Shown: piece by piece, positions 33,972-42,821 of the stretch
Layout: every line of letters begins with the position of its first letter
Position numbering within the stretch: position 1 is the first letter of the stretch
Origin: Pseudomonadota bacterium
GTDB lineage: Bacteria > Chloroflexota > Ktedonobacteria > Ktedonobacterales > JADMIN01
Direction: 5' to 3'
DNA: 48,009 nt
NCBI GenBank assembly: GCA_021324535.1
Contig: JAJPIU010000017.1
Coordinates: forward strand, 1 to 48,009
The notes under the pieces: generated by a model
What the model was told of the DNA's origin: nothing
The model's database searches: none
Seen by the model: only the letters and a program-made list of their open reading frames with translations
Position numbers and translations under genes: made by a program

Positions 33972-34139
33972 ATCGGCGTCTGAGTCTGTACAGTCGTGAG
34001 GTAATCTTCCGTAGCAGGACAAAAGTGAGGCAAGCGCCGCCACAAAGGCGACTCTATACGAAAGAACCAACCAACGGTGATGTGAGAACGTGGTTGAGAG
34101 ATGCAGGGGGCTTGTGTGCAACACAATGATTACGCCGAT

Positions 34140-36584
34140 ATGGCAGAGACACTCGACGCTCGTGAGCAGGCGTCAGCGACGCACGCGGAGCACAGCGAGC
34201 CAACCGAGGAGACCGCCCAGGCAGAGACAACGCCCCTTGCGGCTTCCGGCAGGGCCACCGACGCCTCAGAGATCACAGAGACCACAGAGACCACAGAGAC
34301 CTCACCTGCGGAACCTGCGGAGCAGCCTGCCTCAATCGAATCAACCGAATCAACCGAAGCAGCTAAAGCAGGCTCCTCAGCCAAGATAACCGAAGCCACT
34401 GCACATGGAGACGCCGCACATGGAGACACCGCGCCGGGTGAGCAGCCGCATGAAGCGGCTGAAGCGGCTCATGTGACCGGTGAGGCTGTGCCCACTGGCG
34501 CTGGCGTCACATCCCCTGGTGGCGGACAACATGAACCCAATGAGGCCAAGGCTCCGACCCAACAGCGTTTCGAGCCGCCGCAGCAGCCGACAGCGCCGTT
34601 AGGAGCGGGCGCCGTGCTTGGCGAGTATCGCATTGTGCAGACGCTGAGCGCAACCCCAGGCTCCGCGCGCTATCTGGCTACGCTAGCCTCGCAGCCAGAG
34701 GTGGCGCCCACCCCTGATACTAATGGCGCCAACGACACAGAGGCTACAGAGGCTACAGACGCCGCAGAGCCACAACCGGCATGGTTTACCATCATTGAGC
34801 AACCCGAAACGCCCTCCGCCCGCCTGTTCGATCTCGTGACCCTGGGCCTGCGGCATCCCCGCCTCATGGCGCCCGAGGCCATTGTGACCGAGGGCGGTCG
34901 GTTCTATCTGGTGATGCAGTCACTCCACGATACCCCCGACGCTCCCGTGTTGTCGGTTGGGCAGGGCGCGCGCCTGGGGGCTGTCGAAACGCTGCGCGCA
35001 GGCGTTGGGCTAGCCGACGCCCTGAGCTATCTGCATCGTAATGGCGTCGCGCATCTGCATGTCTCCCCTGAGACGCTGCTGACGCAACAGGGGCGCGCCT
35101 ACCTGACGGGCCTCGAAGAGGCGACCCTGCTGGATTGGGACACTGCGGAATCCCAACAGTTGTTTGCGCGCGATGCGAACTTTCTGGCGCGCACGCTTGG
35201 CGCACTGCGCGGCTTCACTACCTCCTTGAACAGTGAAGAAGCGCCAACAGGCGAAGCGACCAGCGAAGCGGCGAATGACACAAGTGACACAAGCGACGCG
35301 ACCGCCGAGCGCCAGGTGCGCGCCATTGCCATCAAGGGCGAGACGGAGGGGTTTGAGACGCCCGATGAGGTGCGTCTCGCCTGCGCAAATGCGCTGCGTG
35401 CGCTTGGCGTGGCCGTTGACGCGCTCGATTCCCTGGGAACAGCCGCGCCGCCAACCCGCCTGGTGTTCATGACAGGTTCCGCGACGACGGTGGGGCGAGT
35501 GCGCTCAGAAAACCAGGACGCCCTGGCGACCACCCTCTTTGATCTGCAAGACGACGTGACCAAAGGCGGCCTGGATGCGCCAATGGGCGTCTTTCTCGTT
35601 TCGGATGGTATGGGCGGCGAGGCGCATGGCGAGATCGCCAGCCGCATCACCGCGCGCGCAGTGACCGTTGAGATGGCGCGCCACTTTACTCTCCCCAGGA
35701 TGCTCTGGCCCATCCTGACAATCTCGCCCGATTCACCAGGGGAGAGCGCCACGCCGCCACGCGAAGAGAAATCGCCTGAACGCCCGACTGATGACGAGGC
35801 GCCAACCGGCGAAAAGGCCGAACAGGAACAGAAAGAAGAAAACAAGACCGCTGGCGAAGAAAAAATAGGCGATCTGGCGCAGGCGCTGGCGCTGGCCGTG
35901 GCCGAGGCCAACCGGCAGACACGCATCTTCGCCCGCCAGCTTGGCGCGGCGACTGGCGCTACCCTGACGGCCATCGCCACCTCAGGCGCGCGGGCGGCGC
36001 TGGCCCACCTGGGCGACAGCCGGGCGTATCTCCTGCGCGAGATGCAGTTCATCCGCCTGACGGAAGACCACTCGCTGCTTGCCCGTATGGAGGCGATGGA
36101 TCATCCGCTGCTGAGCGATCCCAATTTCCTGATGCCTCGCAGCGTGCTCTATCGCTCGATTGGCCAGGATGACGAGGCGCCGCCCGACATGCTGGAGTTT
36201 ACACTCAACCCCGGAGATCGTTTGTTATTATGTAGCGATGGGTTGTGGGATGAACTGAGCGATCAGACGCTCGGCCAGGAGGTGGCCGCCGCGACCGATC
36301 CGCAGGTCTGCGCCGAGCGACTGGTCGCGTTGGCCAATGCCGCCGGTGGACACGACAACAGCACAGCCGTCGTGGTCTTTGTCTCCGCTGCGGTTCCGGT
36401 TGAGCTGGCAGATGAGAACGCCGCGACCGAGGCTGCGCCCGATCTCGCCGAGGTGGCTGGCGCGGAGCCTGCGCAGGGTGAGTCGCTGGCGCAAGGCGGG
36501 CAGGATCAGGAGACCGCTGGCGCGAACGGCTCACACGAGGCTGACGATCTGGCGAACGTCTACGCCAGCGCAAGCGATGAATAA
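34140..36584 (+). CDS. PP2C-family Ser/Thr phosphatase with N-terminal pseudokinase
   Basis: The protein has three parts (814 residues from ATG 34140; a start at 34101 is equally possible because neither has a clear ribosome site). Residues 1 to about 155 are Glu/Thr/Ala-rich low complexity. About 158-370 look like a protein-kinase fold with catalytic residues lost: the region VAHLHVSPETLL stands where HRDLKPxN should be and LTGLEEATLL where DFG should be. From about 442 a PP2C domain follows with VRSENQDA, VSDGMGGEAHGE, LAHLGDSRAYLL, LCSDGLWDEL and GGHDNSTAVVV; the metal-binding Asp residues are present. It has a charged insert of about 60 residues in the middle. It sits between a kinase and a VWA protein. 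Confidence 0.9.
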   Translation: MAETLDAREQASATHAEHSEPTEETAQAETTPLAASGRATDASEITETTETTETSPAEPAEQPASIESTESTEAAKAGSSAKITEATAHGDAAHGDTAPGEQPHEAAEAAHVTGEAVPTGAGVTSPGGGQHEPNEAKAPTQQRFEPPQQPTAPLGAGAVLGEYRIVQTLSATPGSARYLATLASQPEVAPTPDTNGANDTEATEATDAAEPQPAWFTIIEQPETPSARLFDLVTLGLRHPRLMAPEAIVTEGGRFYLVMQSLHDTPDAPVLSVGQGARLGAVETLRAGVGLADALSYLHRNGVAHLHVSPETLLTQQGRAYLTGLEEATLLDWDTAESQQLFARDANFLARTLGALRGFTTSLNSEEAPTGEATSEAANDTSDTSDATAERQVRAIAIKGETEGFETPDEVRLACANALRALGVAVDALDSLGTAAPPTRLVFMTGSATTVGRVRSENQDALATTLFDLQDDVTKGGLDAPMGVFLVSDGMGGEAHGEIASRITARAVTVEMARHFTLPRMLWPILTISPDSPGESATPPREEKSPERPTDDEAPTGEKAEQEQKEENKTAGEEKIGDLAQALALAVAEANRQTRIFARQLGAATGATLTAIATSGARAALAHLGDSRAYLLREMQFIRLTEDHSLLARMEAMDHPLLSDPNFLMPRSVLYRSIGQDDEAPPDMLEFTLNPGDRLLLCSDGLWDELSDQTLGQEVAAATDPQVCAERLVALANAAGGHDNSTAVVVFVSAAVPVELADENAATEAAPDLAEVAGAEPAQGESLAQGGQDQETAGANGSHEADDLANVYASASDE

Positions 36585-36653
36585 CATACCTTAGAAATGA
36601 ATAACTATACTGTAGAGCGCGTGTAAAGGCGTCGGGCGAGAGAGGATGTGGTT

Positions 36654-38369
36654 ATGCGGAGAGATTTTTATGCTGTATTGGGCGTCGCGCCAACGGCATC
36701 CGCAGAGGAGATTCGCCAGGCATATCGTATACGTGCACGCGAGTCGCACCCCGACGCCAATCCGGGCGACCTTGCCGCCGCCGCACAGTTCAAGGTGATC
36801 AACGAGGCCTATCGTGTGCTAGGCTCGCCACAACTGCGCAGCGCCTATGATAGCGCGCTGGCGTTGCTTCAGTCGCGCCCGGACGATTTTAGCGTCTCGT
36901 CGGGGGGACTCCGCTTTCGCCCCCAGGCGGATCAACCCACCGATCCGCTCGTTCAGGCAGCGCGGCCAAGCGATCCCAATCGGCAGGGCCAGCCGAACAA
37001 CGCCCCCCCATTTATCGGCGCTGACGACATGGCGGAGCCGGGACTCACCCTGACGCTCAGTGTGACGCCGGGCGAACCGAGTATCGTCGCGCCGCATGGT
37101 CTGACGCGCTTTTACCTGCTCAGCGAGCTTGGCTCGGCGCGTGAACAGGCCGTGCTCGATCCCCTGCCGCTCGATCTAGTTATCTTGATTGATCGCTCAA
37201 ACTCGATGGAAGGTGAGAAACTCTTTGAGGCCAAAGAGGCCGTGCGCAACATGCTGCGCCATCTGCGCCCCGATGATCTGCTGACGGTGATCTTTTTCGA
37301 CGATCACATCGAGACCATCGCCGACGGGATCACACGTGCGGATCGAGCAAGCGTGGAGATGGCGCTCGAACGCATCTTCACACGCGGCAGCACCCAACTG
37401 GCGAATGGCCTTGAAACGGCGCTGAACCTGCTTGGCAAACGCCAGCCGCAGAGCGTGCGTATTCCCAGCCTGATCCTGTTGACCGACGGCCAGACCTTCG
37501 GCGATGAAAAATCGTGCCTGCACTACGCGATGGAGGCCCGCCAGCGTGGTATCTCGATCACCGCGCTGGGCCTTGGCTCGGACTGGAACCGCGAACTGCT
37601 CGACAGGCTCGCCGCAATCAGTGGCGGCAGCAGCAACTTCATCGAACAGCCCCGCGCCACCCGCGCGATTTTCGAGGCGGTGGTCTCACGGCTGCGGGCG
37701 ACCCTTGCCGCAGATATGCGCCTGACCTTCACGCCAGCGCAAGGAGTGGGTATCGTGCGGGCGACACGCGTCGCGCCGGAGATCGCCGAGGCGTTCAGCA
37801 TGCCCACCGCCGGGCGCGATATGATTGACGCCACAAACGAGCCGATCACCGTTGATCTGGGTTCGCTCGTAGGGCGACCAGATGTTGAGAGCGCGGTGGT
37901 GCTGTGGGAAGTGTTGTTCGACCCAGAGGTCTTTACGCCATCGCGTGGCGCCTACACGCTGGGGCAGTTCTCCTCCACCTATTGGGCCCCGCGCAATGCG
38001 GGCGGGCGGCGTGAGCGGGTGGAGCGTGAGGTCTCTCTGCCGGTGAACACGACAGGCCAGCATAGCGAGATCACATCGGATGTGCGGCTGGCGCTGGAAC
38101 TGATCACCGCGTTTCGTCTGCAAACCTTCGCCGACCAACAGGCGGCCACCGGCAACAACGCTGAGGCCATCACGCACCTCAACACCTCGGCGCTCAGGCT
38201 CCGTTCTGCAGGCGAATATGAACTGGCCGACGCCACCGAACGCGCCGCCATCACGCTTTCCAACTCCGCCGAACGTGGGCGCACGGCCACGCTACGCGTG
38301 AAGTACGATACAAAGAACCTCAGCCTCTACCACCGCCTGCGCCGCAAGCTCGCTATGCGCAGGAGTTAG
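36654..38369 (+). CDS. J-domain protein with VWA (MIDAS) domain
   Basis: The 571-residue protein begins with a J domain (1 to about 65) carrying the HPD motif at 32-34, which should stimulate an Hsp70. After a Pro/Gln-rich linker, a VWA domain (about 165-345) shows the MIDAS DRSNSM, a later GSTQLANGL threonine and ILLTDGQTFGD. The C-terminal part is beta-rich, followed by a helical end, as in stand-alone VWA proteins of the CoxE/YfbK kind. GAGAGG lies 8 bases before ATG 36654. It ends a tandem block with the propeller kinase and the pseudokinase-PP2C protein, an arrangement like the VWA-phosphatase-kinase triads known from stress systems. Confidence 0.92.
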   Translation: MRRDFYAVLGVAPTASAEEIRQAYRIRARESHPDANPGDLAAAAQFKVINEAYRVLGSPQLRSAYDSALALLQSRPDDFSVSSGGLRFRPQADQPTDPLVQAARPSDPNRQGQPNNAPPFIGADDMAEPGLTLTLSVTPGEPSIVAPHGLTRFYLLSELGSAREQAVLDPLPLDLVILIDRSNSMEGEKLFEAKEAVRNMLRHLRPDDLLTVIFFDDHIETIADGITRADRASVEMALERIFTRGSTQLANGLETALNLLGKRQPQSVRIPSLILLTDGQTFGDEKSCLHYAMEARQRGISITALGLGSDWNRELLDRLAAISGGSSNFIEQPRATRAIFEAVVSRLRATLAADMRLTFTPAQGVGIVRATRVAPEIAEAFSMPTAGRDMIDATNEPITVDLGSLVGRPDVESAVVLWEVLFDPEVFTPSRGAYTLGQFSSTYWAPRNAGGRRERVEREVSLPVNTTGQHSEITSDVRLALELITAFRLQTFADQQAATGNNAEAITHLNTSALRLRSAGEYELADATERAAITLSNSAERGRTATLRVKYDTKNLSLYHRLRRKLAMRRS

Positions 38370-38508
38370 TCATCTTCACATCGTCTTCGCAATGACGCAT
38401 TGACATCTCTGCCAATGTGTGGCATGTTCCTGGCAAGAGGTTGCGCGCCAGACGAGCGCGCGGCGCCGACATAGCCAGCCATACAAGCGCGTGAGGAGGC
38501 AAGTTTCG

Positions 38509-39687
38509 ATGGATACGGCAGATGCGAACGCGAATCCACAGGCGACCGCCGTGACGACCCAGACGACCGTCGTCGAGACCGGCGGGCCATCGGGTGAGCC
38601 AATCATCGTCAGCGATTACGAGGCGCTGGCCGCCCAGCGCGTGGAGCGCACCGCGTGGGACTACTATCGCAGCGGAGCGGATGACGAGGTAACATTGCGC
38701 GCCAACCGCGCCGCCTTCGAACGCTGGCGGTTCCGTCCGCGTGTGCTGGTGGATGTCAGCAAGATTGACACGACAACGACCGTGCTGGGAACACCGGTGA
38801 GCATGCCCATCCTTGTCGCGCCGACCGCCTACCATTGCCTGGCGCATGAGGAGGGCGAGTGCGCCACCGCCCGCGCGGCAGGACGCGCCGCAACGATCAT
38901 GACACTCAGCACGCTTGCCACGCGCAATATCGAAGACGTGGCCGACGCGGCGACCGGCCTCCTCTGGTTCCAACTCTATGTCTACAAAGACCGCGCGGTC
39001 TCTGAGATGCTCATACGGCGTGTCGAGAAGAAGGGCTACCGTGCGCTCGTCCTCACGGTGGATACGCCGCGCCTGGGCAACCGCGACCGTGACCGCCGCA
39101 ACGGCTTCGCGCTCCCTCCGCATCTGCGCATGGCCCACTTCTCCTCCGATGATCCCAACCAGACCGACATCGAAACACGCAAGAGCGTCGTGGGCACCTC
39201 CGGTTTGGCGCGCCAGGCTGCCACCATGTTCGACGCCTCACTTACCTGGGAGGCGGTAGACTGGCTGCGCTCGATCACCAATCTGCCCATCCTGGTGAAG
39301 GGTATTTTGACGGGCGAAGACGCTGCGCTGGCGGTGGAGCATGGCGTCAAGGGGGTGATTGTCTCGAACCACGGCGGGCGTCAGCTCGATGGCTCGCTGG
39401 CGACGCTGGAGGCGCTGCCTGAGGTGGTGGCGGCAGTCAACGGGCGTGTCGAGGTGATCCTGGACGGCGGCATACGGCGTGGCACGGACGTATTGAAGGC
39501 GCTGGCGCTTGGCGCGCGGGCCGTGCAGGTGGGCAGGCCGATCCTCTGGGGGCTGGCGGCGCGCGGCGAGGAGGGCGTGGCGCATGTGCTGGAGATTTTG
39601 CGCGCCGAGCTTGAGCTGGCGATGACGCTCGCCGGTCGGCCAACACTGGCTAGCATAGATGCCTCGCTGGTGCAGCGCGCGCCATAG
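38509..39687 (+). CDS. FMN-dependent alpha-hydroxy-acid oxidase/dehydrogenase
   Basis: A 392-residue TIM-barrel flavoprotein of the lactate/glycolate oxidase family, which oxidises L-2-hydroxy acids. Recognisable parts are DYYRSGADDEVTLRANR, RPRVLVDVS, PILVAPTAYHCLAHEEGE, LWFQLYVYKDR, PILVKGILTGEDA with the FMN-contact lysine, and SNHGGRQLDG with the catalytic His and Arg pair (about 288-292). The terminal GRPILWGLA also binds FMN phosphate. The exact substrate is not decided. ATG 38509 has GAGGAGG about 9 bases upstream; the open frame extends to 38419 without a ribosome site. A glcD gene of a related pathway lies nearby. Confidence 0.93.
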   Translation: MDTADANANPQATAVTTQTTVVETGGPSGEPIIVSDYEALAAQRVERTAWDYYRSGADDEVTLRANRAAFERWRFRPRVLVDVSKIDTTTTVLGTPVSMPILVAPTAYHCLAHEEGECATARAAGRAATIMTLSTLATRNIEDVADAATGLLWFQLYVYKDRAVSEMLIRRVEKKGYRALVLTVDTPRLGNRDRDRRNGFALPPHLRMAHFSSDDPNQTDIETRKSVVGTSGLARQAATMFDASLTWEAVDWLRSITNLPILVKGILTGEDAALAVEHGVKGVIVSNHGGRQLDGSLATLEALPEVVAAVNGRVEVILDGGIRRGTDVLKALALGARAVQVGRPILWGLAARGEEGVAHVLEILRAELELAMTLAGRPTLASIDASLVQRAP

Positions 39688-39801
39688 GAAGAAACCTCTC
39701 CCGTCCCGCCGCCGTCTCTGGCAGCGAGTGTGGCAGGCGGTACGGGAGCTTGCGCCCAACGCTGCGTCGCTCGCCCGCCGCGATCCCGCTTTCCCTACTT
39801 G

Positions 39802-39819
39802 AGTCCGCGCGGGCGGACT
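39802..39819 (+). repeat. GC-rich hairpin of a dispersed family / terminator
   Basis: AGTCCGCGCGGGCGGACT forms 7-bp arms with a 4-nt loop and is followed by TTGTGG. It is about 115 bp after the hydroxy-acid oxidase stop. A variant is at 42581-42598. A second small hairpin, CGGTTTTAACCG, follows about 20 bp later. Confidence 0.5.
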
Positions 39820-39867
39820 TTGTGGCGCTAGCCCTTCGGCACGGTTTTAACCGCCCGCCCCCGCGCC

Positions 39868-40968
39868 CTACAATCCCTCTCCCAATGGGGGAGGAGCAGG
39901 GGTGGGCGTCGCCTCATGCACATAGGCCACCAGCCGTTCCAGGTTCTCTACCGGCGTGGTCGGCAGCACGCCATGGCCCAGGTTGAAGATGTGGCCGGGG
40001 CGACTGGCCGCGCGACGCAGCACATCGTCGGCTTCCTCGCGTAGCGCCTCCCAATTCGCTGTCAGCGCGACGGGATCGAGGTTGCCCTGGATGGCCACGC
40101 GCTCCGATCCGCCCAGCCGCGCCCAGCCCTCATCCAGCGGGACACGCCAGTCCAGCCCGATCACATCGCCACCCGCCTCCGCCATCAGTTCAAGCAGCGT
40201 CGCCGTTCCCACGCCAAAATGGATGCGTGGCGTCTGTGGTTTGCCGTCAGGCGCACTCAGACCGTCGAACAGACGGCCCATATGCGGCTGCACATGGCGG
40301 GCGTAATCGCGCGGACTGAGCGCGCCCACCCAGCTATCAAAGACCTGGATTGCCTGTGCGCCAGCCGCGATCTGTCCCTGCGCATAGGTCAGCGCGATCT
40401 CGGTCAGCCGCGCCATCAGCGCATCCCACAAGTCGGGCGTTTCCAGCATCATCCGTTTCGTCGTGATGAAGTCGCGCGAGGGCCTACCCTCCACCAGATA
40501 GCCCGCCAGCGTGAAGGGCGCGCCCACGAAGCCGATCAGCGCGACATCCTTGCCTGCCAGTTCGCGCCGCACCATGCGCAATGTCTCCTGCATGGCGCGC
40601 ATGTCCGTCTCCGGCTCCAACGGGCGCAGCGCCTTCAGGTCATCGTGCGTGCGGAGGGGATGGGCGACGACCGGCCCGACGCCCTCCTTGAGGTCAATCT
40701 CCATCCCGATGTTGACCAGCGGCGCGATGATGTCCGAGACGATGATGGCGGCGTCTACCCCCAGGCGGCGCACCGGCTGTAACGTCACCTCGGCGCAGAG
40801 TTCTGGCTGCGCGATGATCTCCAGCAGCGAATGATGTTTGCGTACCTCGCGAAACTCCGGCAACGCGCGGCCCGCCTGGCGCATCAGCCAGATGGGCGTG
40901 TGTTCGGTTGGCTGGCGTCGGCATGCGCGCTCAAAGGTGGTCAACTCACTTGTAGGCGCTACAATCAC
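39868..40968 (-). CDS. hemE: Uroporphyrinogen decarboxylase
   Basis: HemE removes four acetate carboxyls from uroporphyrinogen III to make coproporphyrinogen III in heme synthesis. The 366-residue protein has PIWLMRQAGRALPEFRE (signature 1), DAAIIVSDIIAP, GFVGAPFTLAGYLVEG (signature 2), QVFDSWVGALSP, and HIFNLGHGVLPTTPVENL at the end. The last 11 residues (TPAPPPLGEGL) are encoded by a repeat-like CTCTCCCAATGGGGGAG stretch and are not part of the family domain. It starts 9 bp behind the glcD stop, so the two are co-transcribed. Confidence 0.96.
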   Translation of the reverse strand: MIVAPTSELTTFERACRRQPTEHTPIWLMRQAGRALPEFREVRKHHSLLEIIAQPELCAEVTLQPVRRLGVDAAIIVSDIIAPLVNIGMEIDLKEGVGPVVAHPLRTHDDLKALRPLEPETDMRAMQETLRMVRRELAGKDVALIGFVGAPFTLAGYLVEGRPSRDFITTKRMMLETPDLWDALMARLTEIALTYAQGQIAAGAQAIQVFDSWVGALSPRDYARHVQPHMGRLFDGLSAPDGKPQTPRIHFGVGTATLLELMAEAGGDVIGLDWRVPLDEGWARLGGSERVAIQGNLDPVALTANWEALREEADDVLRRAASRPGHIFNLGHGVLPTTPVENLERLVAYVHEATPTPAPPPLGEGL

Positions 40969-40977
40969 AAAAGTCTC

Positions 40978-42516
40978 CTAGCAGAACCAGGCGTTTTCCG
41001 CGCCTGCGGGCAATGCTTCAAGGGGTGGGCGCGCCTCGAGGCAGGATACGCCTGGGGGGAAGAGTTTGTCGGGGTTGAAGAGTTCGCGCGGATCGAAGCA
41101 ACTGCGCAACCGGGCCATCGCCGCCAGATCGCGCGGCGTGAAGACATAGGTGAGCGCGTCGCGTTTTTCCAGGCCGATGCCATGCTCACCAGAGACCGTG
41201 CCACCGAGGTCAACGCAGGCCCGTAGCAGATCATTACCCGCCGCAATCACCCGCTCGATGTCGCCGTTGCGCCGTCTATCAAACAGCATCGCCGGATGCA
41301 GGTTGCCGTCACCTGCGTGGAAGACATTGGGGATGGTCAGGCCATACTCCTGTCCGATCTCACCGATACGCGCCATGATCTGCGGCAGCCGCGAACGCGG
41401 CACAACCGCGTCTTGCAGATAGTAGCTTGGCGCAAGTTGGCCAATCGCGCCCGCCGCGCCCTTACGTCCCGCCCACAGCGCCGCGCGTTCAGCCGCCGAC
41501 TGCGCCAGCCGTACCTCGCGCGCGCCCTGCGCCCGGCAGATCGCCGCGATGCGCTCACTCTGCGCCTCTACAGCCTCGCGTGCGCCGTCCACCTCGATCA
41601 GTAGCACGCTTCCCGCGTCTTCGGGATAGCCCGCGTGGTAGTGACGCTCCACCGCCTGGCAGATCGTCTGATCCATCATCTCAAGCGCGCTCGGTACGAT
41701 GCCCGCGCCAATGATGGCCGAGACCGAGGCCGAGCCGGTCGCCACATCAGGATAGACCGCCAGCAGGGTGCGTGTCGCCTCGGGCAGGCGCATCAGCCGG
41801 ACGACGATGCGCGTCACAATTGCCAGCGTCCCCTCCGAGCCAACTAGCGTCCCCAACAGGTCATACCCCGGCGCATCGAGGATGCCTTCTTCACCGCCCC
41901 CCAGCCAGACCAGTTCGCCGCTGGCCAGCGCCACCTGCACGGCAAGCACATGGTTCGAGGTCACACCCAACGCCAGGCAGTGTGGCCCACCCGCGTTCGT
42001 CGCGACGTTGCCGCCGATGGTGGAGATACGCTGGCTGGCCGGGTCGGGCGCGTAGTACAGCCCATACGGCTCGGCGGCCTGCGAGAGCGTCACGTTGATC
42101 ACCCCCGGCTCGACAACCGCCCGCAGGTTGCGTGCGTCAATACGCAGGATGCGATTCATCCGTGTGGTGGCGATGACCACGCCGCCGCGCGTGGGGATTG
42201 AGCCACCGCACAGCCCCGTGCCCGATCCGCGCGCTACAATGGGGACGCCCGCAGCCGTCGCCAGCCGCACGACGTTCGCCACAGCCTCGGCGCTGGTAGG
42301 CAGCGTCACGATGTCGGGCGTCCCCTCCAAAAAGCCTCCATCGTAGCTATAGCTGAGCAACGCATCGGAGGCGGTCAGCACGTTCGCCGCGCCAATCGCA
42401 TCCTGAAGCTCGGCGATGAGTCGTTCGCGAGCGGCTCCTGCCAGGACGGGCGCGTGTGATGTTGGCGCCGGGTGTGGCGTGGTTGGCGCGGATGGTGTGG
42501 TAGGGGTGGATGTCAT
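40978..42516 (-). CDS. glcD: FAD-linked oxidase, glycolate oxidase subunit GlcD type
   Basis: A 512-residue flavoprotein of the vanillyl-alcohol oxidase fold. The FAD-binding half (FAD_binding_4) has VRLATAAGVPIVARGSGTGLCGG, NVATNAGGPHCLALGVTSNHV and LLGTLVGSEGTLAIVTRI; the C-terminal FAD-oxidase_C half has VFHAGDGNLHPAMLFD and GGTVSGEHGIGLEKRD. GlcD oxidises glycolate or D-lactate, usually with GlcE and GlcF, which are not in the window. It sits directly upstream of hemE. The N-terminal 25 residues are Pro/Thr-rich and not conserved. Confidence 0.92.
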   Translation of the reverse strand: MTSTPTTPSAPTTPHPAPTSHAPVLAGAARERLIAELQDAIGAANVLTASDALLSYSYDGGFLEGTPDIVTLPTSAEAVANVVRLATAAGVPIVARGSGTGLCGGSIPTRGGVVIATTRMNRILRIDARNLRAVVEPGVINVTLSQAAEPYGLYYAPDPASQRISTIGGNVATNAGGPHCLALGVTSNHVLAVQVALASGELVWLGGGEEGILDAPGYDLLGTLVGSEGTLAIVTRIVVRLMRLPEATRTLLAVYPDVATGSASVSAIIGAGIVPSALEMMDQTICQAVERHYHAGYPEDAGSVLLIEVDGAREAVEAQSERIAAICRAQGAREVRLAQSAAERAALWAGRKGAAGAIGQLAPSYYLQDAVVPRSRLPQIMARIGEIGQEYGLTIPNVFHAGDGNLHPAMLFDRRRNGDIERVIAAGNDLLRACVDLGGTVSGEHGIGLEKRDALTYVFTPRDLAAMARLRSCFDPRELFNPDKLFPPGVSCLEARPPLEALPAGAENAWFC

Positions 42517-42580
42517 AAGCGTGGGCCTTACGCTATGCGGCGACGTTCATGCTGTCTATTATAACGCGATCTTTCTGAAG

Positions 42581-42598
42581 AGGCCGCGCAGGCGGCCT
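42581..42598 (-). repeat. Second copy of the GC-rich hairpin family
   Basis: AGGCCGCGCAGGCGGCCT matches the 39802 hairpin at 14 of 18 positions, with compensating changes in the stem and the same 4-nt loop. A CGGGT/ACCCG mini-hairpin follows about 110 bp on. It lies in the 305-bp gap upstream of glcD that otherwise holds only the promoter of the next gene. Confidence 0.5.
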
Positions 42599-42742
42599 TG
42601 ATGGCGCTGGCGTCTCGAGGCGCGCGTTCATGCGCCCGCGCCCATGCCTCACGGCGCGCGTTCAGACCCCTACCCCCGCGTTCTCCATGAGCGGGTTTAC
42701 CCGACTGCTGCCCATACGAAGACGCCCATCCGGCCATCCTGA

Positions 42743-42772
42743 TTGACGCCCTATCATACGCGCCGCTATAAT
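42743..42772 (+). promoter_or_regulatory. Strong sigma-70 promoter for the DUF512 gene
   Basis: TTGACG (42743-42748), an 18-bp spacer and a perfect TATAAT (42767-42772) form an 11/12 match. The leader to ATG 42822 would be about 43 nt. A second TTGACA at 42780 lies downstream without a matching -10. Confidence 0.75.
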
Positions 42773-42821
42773 TCCATGGTTGACATGTGCAAATACCGTG
42801 TTATCAGGATACATCATCTCT

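Noticed and set aside
35099-36052. 317-codon Ser/Arg-rich ORF on the minus strand
   Set aside because: It is antisense to the PP2C domain and low in complexity.
42780-42821. TTG start extending the DUF512 protein
   Set aside because: It would begin about 8 bp after the -10 box, and the family N-terminus begins at 42822, where an ATG exists.
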